From contig JAEWSS010000104.1 in NCBI GenBank assembly GCA_023459755.1, positions 1 through 8,976 on the forward strand: a DNA stretch of 8,976 nucleotides, in the 5' to 3' direction. Of the stretch, positions 1-6,302 are shown in pieces. The notes beneath the pieces were generated by a model. The model ran no database searches. It saw only the letters and a program-made list of their open reading frames with translations, and had not been told where the DNA came from. The stretch's first letter is position 1. Every line of letters begins with the position of its first letter. The translations under genes and the position numbers were made by a program. This stretch comes from Verrucomicrobiota bacterium (GTDB taxonomy: Bacteria; Verrucomicrobiota; Lentisphaeria; Victivallales; Victivallaceae).

Positions 1-1325
1 ACGCCTCCTACGCCGTCGTCACAAACTGCACCTATGACGGCCTTTGCTACAACGCCGCCAAGGTGGAGCCGGAGCTGGCGAAAACCGTCGGCCGCATCCA
101 CTTCGACGAAGCATGGTACGCCTACGGCCGCTTCAACGCCATGTACAAGGACCACTTCGCCATGCGCGGCGATCCGGCAAAACATTCCGGACCGACCGTG
201 TTCGCCACCCACTCGACGCACAAACTGTTGAACGCGCTGAGTCAGGCCTCGTACATCCACATTCGCCAGGGCGACAACCCGATCGACTTCAACCGCTTCA
301 ATCAGGCCTACATGCTGCACGCCACGACTTCGCCGCTTTACGCGATCTGCGCGTCCAACGACATTTCCACGGCCATGATGGAGCGCAGCGGCAGTTCACT
401 GCTCCAGGAGGTGATTGACGAAGCCGTCGATTTCCGTCAGGCCATGGCCCGGCTTTACCGCGACTACACCCGGAACAAGTCCTGGTTTTTCAAGCCGTGG
501 AACGCCGACGCCGTAACCGACCGCAACGGACGCAAGTGCGACTTTGCCGACGCCCCGCGCGAACTCCTGACCCGCGACCAGAAATGCTGGCGCATGAATC
601 CCGGCGACACCTGGCACGGGTTCTCCGATTTGGAGGACAACTGGGTCATGCTTGACCCGATCAAGGTCAGCATTCTAGCCCCCGGAATGGGCGACGACGG
701 CAAAATACTCGACCACGGCGTTCCCGCCGCACTGGTCTCAAGCTACATCTACAGTCAGGGCATTGTTCCGACCAGAACCACCGACTTCCAGCTGATGTTC
801 CTGTTTTCCATGGGCATCACCCGCGGCAAGTGGGGGACTTTGATCAACGAACTGCTTCGCTTCAAGCACTTCTATGACAACAACACCCCGGTGGAGGACG
901 TTCTGCCCGATCTCGCCGCCGCCTATCCGAAAACCTACTCCGGCATGGGCATCCGCGACCTCGGCGACGAAATGTTTTCCTATTTGAAACGCGAGACCCC
1001 CGGCGACAAGCTCAATGCCGCCTTCTCCAGCCTGCCCACCCCGGTGCTCACCCCGCGCGACGCCTATATGAAGATTGTCTCCAACAGCGTCGAAATGGTT
1101 CCGAGCCACCAGTTGGCCGGCCGCGTCACCGCGAACTCGATCATCCCCTATCCGCCCGGAATTCCAATGCTGATGTCCGGCGAAAATTTCGGCGACAAGA
1201 ACAGTCCGCAGATCGGCTACCTTAAAAGTCTGGAGACATGGGACCATCAGTTCCCCGGTTTTGAACACGTCACCGAGGGAACCGAAGTGATCGACGGGAC
1301 CTATTATGTAATGTGTGTAAAGTGA
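1..1325 (+). CDS. adiA: Biodegradative arginine decarboxylase AdiA, 5'-truncated by window edge
   Basis: PLP-dependent fold-type I decarboxylase that converts arginine to agmatine and CO2, consuming a cytoplasmic proton; in enterobacteria it works with an arginine/agmatine antiporter in acid resistance. The frame is open from base 3 to TGA at 1323-1325, giving 441 residues; the N-terminal wing and first part of the PLP domain lie off the window. Visible landmarks are the strand motif VVTNCTYDG at the start, HFDEAWYAYGRFN with the aspartate (105-107) expected to contact the PLP ring nitrogen, and the PLP-lysine motif THSTHKLLNALSQ with Lys at 222-224. The remaining ~366 residues after this lysine match E. 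coli AdiA (about 370), longer than the lysine/ornithine enzymes. The C-terminal motifs PTRTTDFQ, IPYPPGIPML, GENFGDKNSPQ, FPGFEH and the end YYVMCVK agree closely with E. coli AdiA from memory. Arginine rather than lysine or ornithine specificity follows from that resemblance. No antiporter gene is visible in the window. Confidence 0.93.
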   Translation, partial: ASYAVVTNCTYDGLCYNAAKVEPELAKTVGRIHFDEAWYAYGRFNAMYKDHFAMRGDPAKHSGPTVFATHSTHKLLNALSQASYIHIRQGDNPIDFNRFNQAYMLHATTSPLYAICASNDISTAMMERSGSSLLQEVIDEAVDFRQAMARLYRDYTRNKSWFFKPWNADAVTDRNGRKCDFADAPRELLTRDQKCWRMNPGDTWHGFSDLEDNWVMLDPIKVSILAPGMGDDGKILDHGVPAALVSSYIYSQGIVPTRTTDFQLMFLFSMGITRGKWGTLINELLRFKHFYDNNTPVEDVLPDLAAAYPKTYSGMGIRDLGDEMFSYLKRETPGDKLNAAFSSLPTPVLTPRDAYMKIVSNSVEMVPSHQLAGRVTANSIIPYPPGIPMLMSGENFGDKNSPQIGYLKSLETWDHQFPGFEHVTEGTEVIDGTYYVMCVK

Positions 1326-1365
1326 TTTGACAATGGTAAAACCGGGTTCCATTCCGGAATCCGGT

Positions 1366-1399
1366 CCGCCGGGGCTCCCCCTGGCTCCGGCGGTTTTTT
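1366..1399 (+). terminator. Intrinsic terminator of the arginine decarboxylase gene
   Basis: A 10-bp stem (CCGCCGGGGC at 1366-1375 pairing with GCTCCGGCGG at 1384-1393, one G-T wobble) with an 8-nt loop is followed directly by six T residues (1394-1399). It starts 41 bases after the decarboxylase stop. It separates that gene from the lipoprotein gene downstream. Confidence 0.9.
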
Positions 1400-1442
1400 A
1401 TTCTCAAACCAAATTAAGCACGCTCATTTTCATAAAAAAAGT

Positions 1443-1470
1443 TTGCAAAAAAACAAAAACATTATATTGT
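1443..1470 (+). promoter_or_regulatory. Putative sigma70-type promoter of the small lipoprotein gene
   Basis: In an A-rich stretch after the terminator, TTGCAA (1443-1448) can act as -35 and the TATATTGT cluster (1463-1470) as -10. The best -10 hexamer, TATATT at 1463-1468, leaves a short 14-bp spacer; TATTGT at 1465-1470 gives 16 bp but fits the consensus less well. A start near 1476 would give a leader of about 50 nt. The rest of 1326-1527 shows no ORF or RNA gene that I can recognise. Confidence 0.5.
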
Positions 1471-1527
1471 AGTCTCAGGCATCCGGAATTTTGTCTAAGA
1501 GCAAAAAAAGAAAGAAAGGGAATTACT

Positions 1528-1929
1528 ATGAAAAAATCACTTTATCTCGCCGCCGCCGCCGCGGTTGCCGCGCTGTTCGCCGGTTGCGCCAGCGTTCAGG
1601 TCGCCGAAGGCGCCAACCTCAGCGATCAGAAGATTGCCACCGAAGGCAAGACCATTGCCCATATCAACGGACAGACCTGGGGCTTCTACTTCCTCAGCTT
1701 CCCGATTGCCGCCGGCTCGGTCGAGCATGTCGGAATGACCTCATGGTTCGGCGAAGACAGTGTCAATGTGCCGTCCGTGGTCAAGATGGTCACGGCCAAA
1801 GCGAATGCGATGGGCGCCAGCAAGGTTGTTGATCTCACCAGTCAGCGCGGCGGAACCATGATTCCGATTCCGTTCCCGTTCCTGTTCTATTTGAACGACG
1901 TCAACGTTTCCGGCAACGCCATCAAGTAA
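1528..1929 (+). CDS. Small lipoprotein of unknown function
   Basis: A 133-residue predicted lipoprotein; I do not recognise a named family. The ATG at 1528 is chosen over upstream in-frame codons because it has a Shine-Dalgarno-like GAAAGGG (1514-1520) seven bases before it and opens directly into a signal peptide: KK at 2-3, an alanine-rich hydrophobic core (5-17) and the lipobox LFAGC ending at Cys20. The mature part is about 113 residues. It includes a segment with many aromatics (WGFYFLSFPI, 51-60), a helix-like stretch with the pattern KANAMGASKVVDL (91-103), and a strongly hydrophobic IPIPFPFLFYL (112-122) close to the C terminus. The A-x-x-x-GA-x-x-V pattern recalls small periplasmic alpha/beta lipoproteins, which is only a structural guess. 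The residue after the acylated Cys is Ala, so by the E. coli rule it would go to the outer membrane. It has its own promoter and terminator, so it is probably monocistronic. Confidence 0.88.
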   Translation: MKKSLYLAAAAAVAALFAGCASVQVAEGANLSDQKIATEGKTIAHINGQTWGFYFLSFPIAAGSVEHVGMTSWFGEDSVNVPSVVKMVTAKANAMGASKVVDLTSQRGGTMIPIPFPFLFYLNDVNVSGNAIK

Positions 1930-1961
1930 TAAAACTGGTATTGCTGTAATCCGGCACGCCC

Positions 1962-1990
1962 GCCGTCTTCTTCGGAAGACGGCTTTTTTT
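1962..1990 (+). terminator. Intrinsic terminator with UUCG tetraloop
   Basis: A perfect 9-bp stem (GCCGTCTTC at 1962-1970, GAAGACGGC at 1975-1983) is closed by a C(TTCG)G tetraloop, an unusually stable loop type, and followed by seven T residues (1984-1990). It lies 32 bases after the lipoprotein stop codon. Confidence 0.95.
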
Positions 1991-2026
1991 ATTTCATTGA
2001 CGGACAAATTGCCGCACGATCACCGC

Positions 2027-2102
2027 AAAAAAACGATTTTTCCGCATATCCTGGCTGAACACAAAAAAGACGATTTTCCGTCATATCTTAATGGCTGAAC
2101 AC
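2027..2102. repeat. Two-copy imperfect tandem repeat (about 36-40 bp units)
   Basis: Unit 1 (2027-2062) and unit 2 (2063-2102) share an A tract, then ACGATTTT, a CCG-CATATC-like segment, and the identical 17-mer TGGCTGAACACAAAAAA (2052-2068 and 2092-2108; in each case its terminal A tract continues into the next element). The units differ by a few substitutions and small indels. No ORF crosses the repeat. On the minus strand unit 2 can form a weak 4-bp hairpin (GACG/CGTC) followed by six T residues, so it may add to mreB termination. Otherwise its role is unknown. Confidence 0.8.
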
Positions 2103-2143
2103 AAAAAATCCGAACCCGGCATTAGCCGGAGTCCGGATTTTTT
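2103..2143. terminator. Bidirectional intrinsic terminator between convergent genes
   Basis: AAAAAATCCG (2103-2112) pairs with CGGATTTTTT (2134-2143), and an inner 5-bp stem CCGGC/GCCGG closes an ATTA loop. There is a small internal loop between the two stems. A tract on the left and T tract on the right let it work in both directions. For the minus strand it lies about 75 bases past the mreB stop and is the obvious end of that transcript; for the plus strand it backs up the terminator at 1962-1990. Between 2144 and 2218 I see only a weak minus-strand hairpin (GCGGAAA/TTTCCGGC). Confidence 0.85.
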
Positions 2144-2218
2144 ATACAAACGGAATATTTTTCCCGCGGACAATCGCCGGAAACAAATTTTCCGCCCCGT
2201 CCGTCAAAAAATATTGAA

Positions 2219-3250
2219 CTACATCAGATTGCGGTCGGCCATTTCCTGAAGCATGATGCCGGTTCCGTTGGCCACCGCGTTCAGCGGCGACTCCGAAACA
2301 AATACCGGCAGCCCGGTCTCTTCGGTAATCAACCGGTCCAGCCCCACCAGCAGCGCACCGCCGCCGGCCAGCATGATGCCACGCTCGATCAGGTCGGCCG
2401 ACAACTCCGGCGGGCAGCGTTCAAGCGTTGAGCGCACCGCTTCGATCACGGTTGTGATCGGCTCCTGCAGCGCCAGTCTGATTTCCTCGGCCGAGATCTG
2501 AACCGTCTTCGGCATACCGGAGACCAGGTCGCGGCCGCGCACTTCCAGCGTCTCCTGGTCGCGGATCGGGTATGCCGAACCAAGTTCGATCTTGATACGC
2601 TCGCTGGTGCGGTCGCCCACCATGAGGTTGTAAACTCTTTTCATATGCTGGGTAATCGCGCGGTCAAGTTCGTCGCCGCCAACGCGGACCGACTTCGCCG
2701 CCACGATGCCGGTCAACGAAATGACCGCCACCTCGGTAGTGCCGCCGCCGATGTCCACAATCATACTGCCGGACGGCTCGGTCACCGGCAGCCCGACGCC
2801 GATCGCCGCCGCCATCGGCTCTTCGACCAGCTGGACTTTCGCGGCTCCGGCGCGCTTGGCGCTGTCCTTCACCGCCCGCATTTCCACCTCGGTGATGCCG
2901 GACGGCACCGCCACCAGCACGTTCGGATTGAATATACGGCAGCGCCACGGTTGAATTGAAAGCGCTTTTGAAATAAAGCATTTCAGCATGGCTTCGGTAA
3001 TCTCGAAGTCGGCGATAACGCCGTCCTTCATCGGGCGGATAACCTTGATGTTGAACGGCACGCGGCCGATCATCCGCTTGGCGTCGCTGCCGACCGCAAG
3101 CACTTCCTTGGTGGACTCCTTTATTGCGACCACCGAAGGTTCGTTTATCACAATGCCGCGATCTCGGACATACACCAGACAGTTCGCCGTACCAAGGTCG
3201 ATGCCGATGTCGGTTGAAAAAAACCTTTTCAAGCGGTTGAAAGAAGCCAT
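2219..3250 (-). CDS. mreB: Rod shape-determining protein MreB (bacterial actin)
   Basis: Actin-like ATPase that polymerises under the inner membrane and guides the elongation machinery making the lateral cell wall. The 343-residue length is typical of the family. Motifs seen: phosphate-1 loop DIGIDLGTAN (14-23), VAVPSGITEVEMRAV (113-127), LVEEPMAAAIG (141-151), phosphate-2 loop DIGGGTTEVAV (166-176), the RVGGDELD segment (189-196) and adenosine motif MLAGGGALL (293-301). The N terminus MASFNRLKRFF could form the short membrane-binding amphipathic helix seen in Gram-negative MreB. The ATG at 3250 is chosen because it gives the normal N terminus and follows GGGG eight bases upstream; an in-frame TTG ten codons earlier would add atypical residues. 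mreC and mreD, often directly downstream, are absent: the gene is followed by a terminator and a convergent lipoprotein gene. It is divergent to hisC. Confidence 0.97.
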   Translation of the reverse strand: MASFNRLKRFFSTDIGIDLGTANCLVYVRDRGIVINEPSVVAIKESTKEVLAVGSDAKRMIGRVPFNIKVIRPMKDGVIADFEITEAMLKCFISKALSIQPWRCRIFNPNVLVAVPSGITEVEMRAVKDSAKRAGAAKVQLVEEPMAAAIGVGLPVTEPSGSMIVDIGGGTTEVAVISLTGIVAAKSVRVGGDELDRAITQHMKRVYNLMVGDRTSERIKIELGSAYPIRDQETLEVRGRDLVSGMPKTVQISAEEIRLALQEPITTVIEAVRSTLERCPPELSADLIERGIMLAGGGALLVGLDRLITEETGLPVFVSESPLNAVANGTGIMLQEMADRNLM

Positions 3251-3294
3251 CTCGTCTACCCCATTTTTGGATAATTGCAATTATTTCACATTTT

Positions 3295-3322
3295 ATTATA
3301 TAGCGCTATTTTCAAAATGCAA
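3295..3322 (-). promoter_or_regulatory. Putative mreB promoter
   Basis: Read on the minus strand, TTGCAT (3322-3317) and a consensus TATAAT (3300-3295) are separated by 16 bp. The -10 is preceded by GCGCTA, part of a 9-bp inverted repeat shared with the divergent promoter. The predicted leader to the mreB ATG is about 40 nt. Confidence 0.65.
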
Positions 3323-3338
3323 GTTTCCGCGCTATATT
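3309..3338 (+). promoter_or_regulatory. Putative promoter of the hisC operon
   Basis: TTTTCA (3309-3314) and TATATT (3333-3338, five of six consensus bases) are spaced by 18 bp. It overlaps the mreB promoter on the other strand, so the two polymerases would compete for the same DNA. The predicted leader of about 40 nt has no visible attenuator, T-box or leader peptide. Confidence 0.5.
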
Positions 3339-3384
3339 TAAGTGCAACTAAAGCAAAAACCCCGAAAAAACAGGCATACTGACG

Positions 3385-4449
3385 ATGAAAAGCAAAAATT
3401 ATTTCCGGAAAACCGTCGCGGACATGTCCGGATATACGCCGGGCGAACAGCCTTCCGGCGACATAATAAAGATCAACACCAACGAAAATCCCTATCCGCC
3501 CTCACCCGCGGTGGCCGCGGCACTGCGGGATTTTGCCAACGCTTCGCTGCGCCGCTATCCGTCGGCAAGGGCTAACAAACTGCGCGACCTCGCCGCAGCC
3601 ATGCACGGCGTCGCCCGCGAAAACGTGATCGCCGGGAACGGGTCGGACGATCTCCTGACCATGATAACCCGCGCCTTCACCTCGCCCGAACTGCCGATGG
3701 CCTGTCTTGATCCGACCTACACGCTGTACCGCGACCTCGCCGCCATGCAGGAGGCTAAGATCATCACCATTGAACTTGAACCGGAGACCTTCGCACTTCC
3801 GAAAAATCTGCTTGAACAGGCGAAGGGCGCCAATCTGCTGATTATTCCGCGGCCGAACGCCCCCACCGGAAACACCTTTCCGCTGGCCGAGATGGAACAC
3901 ATCTGCCGCGAATTCGACGGCATGGTCCTGATCGACGAAGCCTACGCCGACTTCGCCGACGACAACTGCATGCCGCTCGCCGCCGCAATGCCCAACGTAA
4001 TCGTGATGCGGACACTTTCAAAAAGCTACGCGCTGGCCGGCATCCGCGCCGGATACGCCGTGGCCGCCGCGCCGGTGATCGAAGGGCTGATGAAGCTCAA
4101 GGACTCCTACAACCTCGACGCGGTGGCTCAGGCCGTGGCCGCCGCCGCGCTTACCGACCGCGAATATTTCAACGACCGCTGCGCCAAGATAAAGGCGACG
4201 CGCGCCGAATTGAACCGCGATCTTGAATCCATGGGCTTTTATGTGGTTCCGTCCTGCACCAACTTTTTGTTTGCCCGGCCGCCGAAACCGTTTACGGCAA
4301 AGGCGATATTTGAATTTTTGCGCGACCGCATGATCTTCGTCCGCTTTTTCGACCGCGAACGAACCCGCGACTACCTCCGCATCTCGGTTGGAACCGACGA
4401 TGAAATGGCGAAACTGATCGCCGCAATCCGGGAATTCATGCAAAAATGA
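3385..4449 (+). CDS. hisC: Histidinol-phosphate aminotransferase
   Basis: PLP-dependent class I/II aminotransferase of histidine biosynthesis; it interconverts imidazole-acetol phosphate plus glutamate with histidinol phosphate plus 2-oxoglutarate in the cytosol. The 354 residues match the family's usual length. Motifs: INTNENPYPPSP (30-41), RYPS (57-60), AGNGSDDLL (83-91) for cofactor phosphate binding, PNAPTGN (157-163), DEAYADF (184-190), the PLP lysine in TLSKSYALAGIRAGY (Lys213), and the C-terminal arginine in LRISVGT (332). The ATG at 3385 is supported by a normal N terminus, although only a weak AGG (3372-3374) lies ten bases upstream. The stop overlaps the next start by four bases (ATGA), indicating translational coupling. 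No other his genes are in view, so it is separated from the pathway operon. Some HisC-like enzymes accept aromatic amino acids, so a broader role is possible. Confidence 0.93.
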   Translation: MKSKNYFRKTVADMSGYTPGEQPSGDIIKINTNENPYPPSPAVAAALRDFANASLRRYPSARANKLRDLAAAMHGVARENVIAGNGSDDLLTMITRAFTSPELPMACLDPTYTLYRDLAAMQEAKIITIELEPETFALPKNLLEQAKGANLLIIPRPNAPTGNTFPLAEMEHICREFDGMVLIDEAYADFADDNCMPLAAAMPNVIVMRTLSKSYALAGIRAGYAVAAAPVIEGLMKLKDSYNLDAVAQAVAAAALTDREYFNDRCAKIKATRAELNRDLESMGFYVVPSCTNFLFARPPKPFTAKAIFEFLRDRMIFVRFFDRERTRDYLRISVGTDDEMAKLIAAIREFMQK

Positions 4450-5333
4450 CCACCCGCGTCCGAAAGCCCTGCGTGGCCGGCGGCTTCTATCCGGCCGACC
4501 CGGTCGAGCTGAACGCGATACTGGACAAAATGATCGCGGCGGCCGGTGAAAATGCCGTCGCAGGGCGGGACTTCATCGATGCTTCACCCGCCGGCGTCAT
4601 CGTTCCGCACGCCGGATACGTTTACTCCGGCGCCATCGCCGCCGCCGGACTGACCGCGGCGGCAAAACAGCGAAAAGAGACAAAACGCATTGTACTGGTC
4701 GCACCGTCGCACCGCTTTGCGTTCAACGGCGTTGCAGTGGGAGACTACACCGAACTGGACACTCCGATTGGGAAACTGCCGGTTGACCTCGAACGCCAGA
4801 ACGCCCTCGCCGCGGCCGCCGACGGCGTACTGCTCCACCACGCCGAACGGCCGCTGGAAACCGAACACGCACTGGAGGTTGAACTTCCGCTGATCCGGCG
4901 GATTTTCGGTGAAATTCCGGTTCTGCCGGCCGTCGCCGGACGCATTTTTCCTGACGACGCGAAAAAACTTGCCACCTGTTTCTCCGGGTTTTCCGACGCC
5001 GACACATTGTTCGTCGTCAGCAGCGACTTCACCCACTACGGGCGCGACTTCGACTACGTTCCATTCACCGGCGACGTCCGGAAAAAACTGCGCGAACTCG
5101 ACCTCTCCGCCGCCGAAGTCATCTCCGGCGGCGATCCGGCGGCATTCGGGCGTTTTCTCGCCGCCACCGGCGCCACCATCTGCGGCGCCGCGCCGATAAA
5201 ACTTGCGCTGGCCGCGCTCGGCGGCGCCGGAAAAGTGTATGGCGGAACCGTCGCCTACACCAACTCCGGCGAACTTACCGGCGACTTCTCGCACTGTGTC
5301 GGTTACTGTGCTGTGACGCTTTATAAAAAATAG
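4446..5333 (+). CDS. amrB: MEMO/AmmB-family protein (AmmeMemoRadiSam system protein B)
   Basis: MEMO1-family protein, with an extradiol dioxygenase-like fold. The family is conserved from bacteria to humans; human MEMO1 binds copper or iron, while the bacterial role is unknown. At 295 residues it has the family's full length. The residues corresponding to the MEMO metal site are all present: His55 in VPHAGYVYSG, His89 in APSHRF, His197 in SSDFTHYG (with Asp194) and Cys246 in TICGAAPI. The N-terminal RKPCVAGGFYPADPVEL (6-22) and the ETEHALEVELPL block (138-149) are also characteristic. The start overlaps the hisC stop by four bases. In many prokaryotes this gene sits with an AMMECR1-domain gene and a radical SAM gene; neither is adjacent here, so it is an orphan locally. 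A link to the hisC reaction or to the downstream glycosidase-like genes is suggested only by the operon. Confidence 0.92.
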   Translation: MTTRVRKPCVAGGFYPADPVELNAILDKMIAAAGENAVAGRDFIDASPAGVIVPHAGYVYSGAIAAAGLTAAAKQRKETKRIVLVAPSHRFAFNGVAVGDYTELDTPIGKLPVDLERQNALAAAADGVLLHHAERPLETEHALEVELPLIRRIFGEIPVLPAVAGRIFPDDAKKLATCFSGFSDADTLFVVSSDFTHYGRDFDYVPFTGDVRKKLRELDLSAAEVISGGDPAAFGRFLAATGATICGAAPIKLALAALGGAGKVYGGTVAYTNSGELTGDFSHCVGYCAVTLYKK

Positions 5334-5342
5334 GAGATAAAA

Positions 5343-6278
5343 ATGAAAATATCCGGCAGCTGGTTTGAGTTTCAACATCACAACGTCGCGGAGGGCAAAT
5401 ACTGGAACCCGGCTTTCCGAGCCATGAAAAAGGCGCAGTGGGAGGCGCTGATCGCGGAAGCCGCGGAGTTCGGACTCGAATATCTGGTGCTGCTCTGTGT
5501 GGCGCAGGACGTAAAGACCTATTATCCGTCCGCAAAATTTCCGCTGTTCGGCATGGCCGAGGACGATTTGGTCGGCATCATGCTCGACGCCTGCGACAAG
5601 CACAACATCAAGGTGTTCATGCCCAACGACTACTTCGGAAAATGGGACGACTCCCCGGAAATGTTCTCCGATCCCGAAGTCAAAAAACGCCGCGCCTTCG
5701 CCACCGAGGAAATATTCGCCCGTTACGGCCACCACCCGAGCTTCTACGGCTGGTATCTGCCCAACGAGGCGGCCGCCATTCCTTATTTTGAGGACGTCTT
5801 CATCGATTATGTCAACACCAACCGGCGGCAGTTCCGGGCGCTCGCGCCGGACAAGCCGCTGCTGATCGCCCCCTACGGAACCTGTCGGCTCAAGGCCGAC
5901 GACCATTACGCCAGACAACTCGAAATGATCGACGCCGACATCTTTGCCTATCAGGATGAAGTGGGAGTGGAAAAAACCACTTCCGACAAAACTCCGGCAT
6001 TCTACGAAGCGCTGCGAAAGGTTCACAACCGGGTCGGCGGACGCGCATTGTGGGCGGACGTTGAAATGTTCAAATTTGAAGGCAAAGTCTACCATTCGCC
6101 GCTGCTGCCGGCCGCGCCTGAACGGGTGATCCCGCAGCTCGAATCGGTCGCGCCGTTCGTTGACCGCATTCTGATCTACGAATATCCCGGACTGATAAAC
6201 AAACCCGGTTCCGGCGCGTATGCCGCCCAGCCGGGCGCGAACGAACTTTATTCAGCATTGCTCAAAAGACAAAAATAA
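5343..6278 (+). CDS. DUF4434-like (beta/alpha)8-barrel protein, putative cytosolic glycosidase
   Basis: A 311-residue protein resembling DUF4434 barrel proteins, which are related to glycoside hydrolases but whose substrate is not known to me. It starts with MKISGSWFEFQHHN and has no signal peptide, so it should be cytosolic. Barrel-like blocks: WEALIAEAAEFGLEYLVLL (33-51), YYPS (60-63), IKVFMPNDYFGKW (89-101), FYGWYLPNEAA (134-144), LLIAPYG (173-179), DIFAYQDEVGVE (199-210), ALWADVEMFKFEG (235-247) and ILIYEYPG (276-283). The NE pair Asn141-Glu142 after a strand is like the acid/base motif of GH clan A, and Glu241 is placed like a late-strand nucleophile; both roles are inference. Translation is well supported by AGGAG at 5332-5336, which overlaps the upstream stop codon, six bases before the ATG. 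It probably acts on sugars or oligosaccharides imported after digestion by the two exported proteins encoded next. Confidence 0.8.
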   Translation: MKISGSWFEFQHHNVAEGKYWNPAFRAMKKAQWEALIAEAAEFGLEYLVLLCVAQDVKTYYPSAKFPLFGMAEDDLVGIMLDACDKHNIKVFMPNDYFGKWDDSPEMFSDPEVKKRRAFATEEIFARYGHHPSFYGWYLPNEAAAIPYFEDVFIDYVNTNRRQFRALAPDKPLLIAPYGTCRLKADDHYARQLEMIDADIFAYQDEVGVEKTTSDKTPAFYEALRKVHNRVGGRALWADVEMFKFEGKVYHSPLLPAAPERVIPQLESVAPFVDRILIYEYPGLINKPGSGAYAAQPGANELYSALLKRQK

Positions 6279-6302
6279 ACTGACAACAGGAGTCACGACA
6301 AC

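Noticed and set aside
738..1352. 204-codon minus-strand frame opposite the arginine decarboxylase
   Set aside because: Fully inside or opposite a strongly conserved gene, with no recognisable protein features.
1327..1527. In-frame N-terminal extension of the small lipoprotein to 1327
   Set aside because: It would translate through the decarboxylase terminator and promoter, and bury the signal peptide 67 residues inside the protein.
2027..2108. CRISPR array
   Set aside because: Only two adjacent imperfect units with no distinct spacers and no cas genes in view.
3251..3280. TTG start adding ten residues to MreB
   Set aside because: The ATG at 3250 gives the normal family N terminus and has a GGGG at suitable spacing; the extra residues are not typical.
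4584..6095. 503-codon open frame on the minus strand across the MEMO and DUF4434-like genes
   Set aside because: It lies opposite two well-supported genes and their junction, its translation shows no recognisable motif, and long antisense frames are expected opposite GC-rich codon usage.
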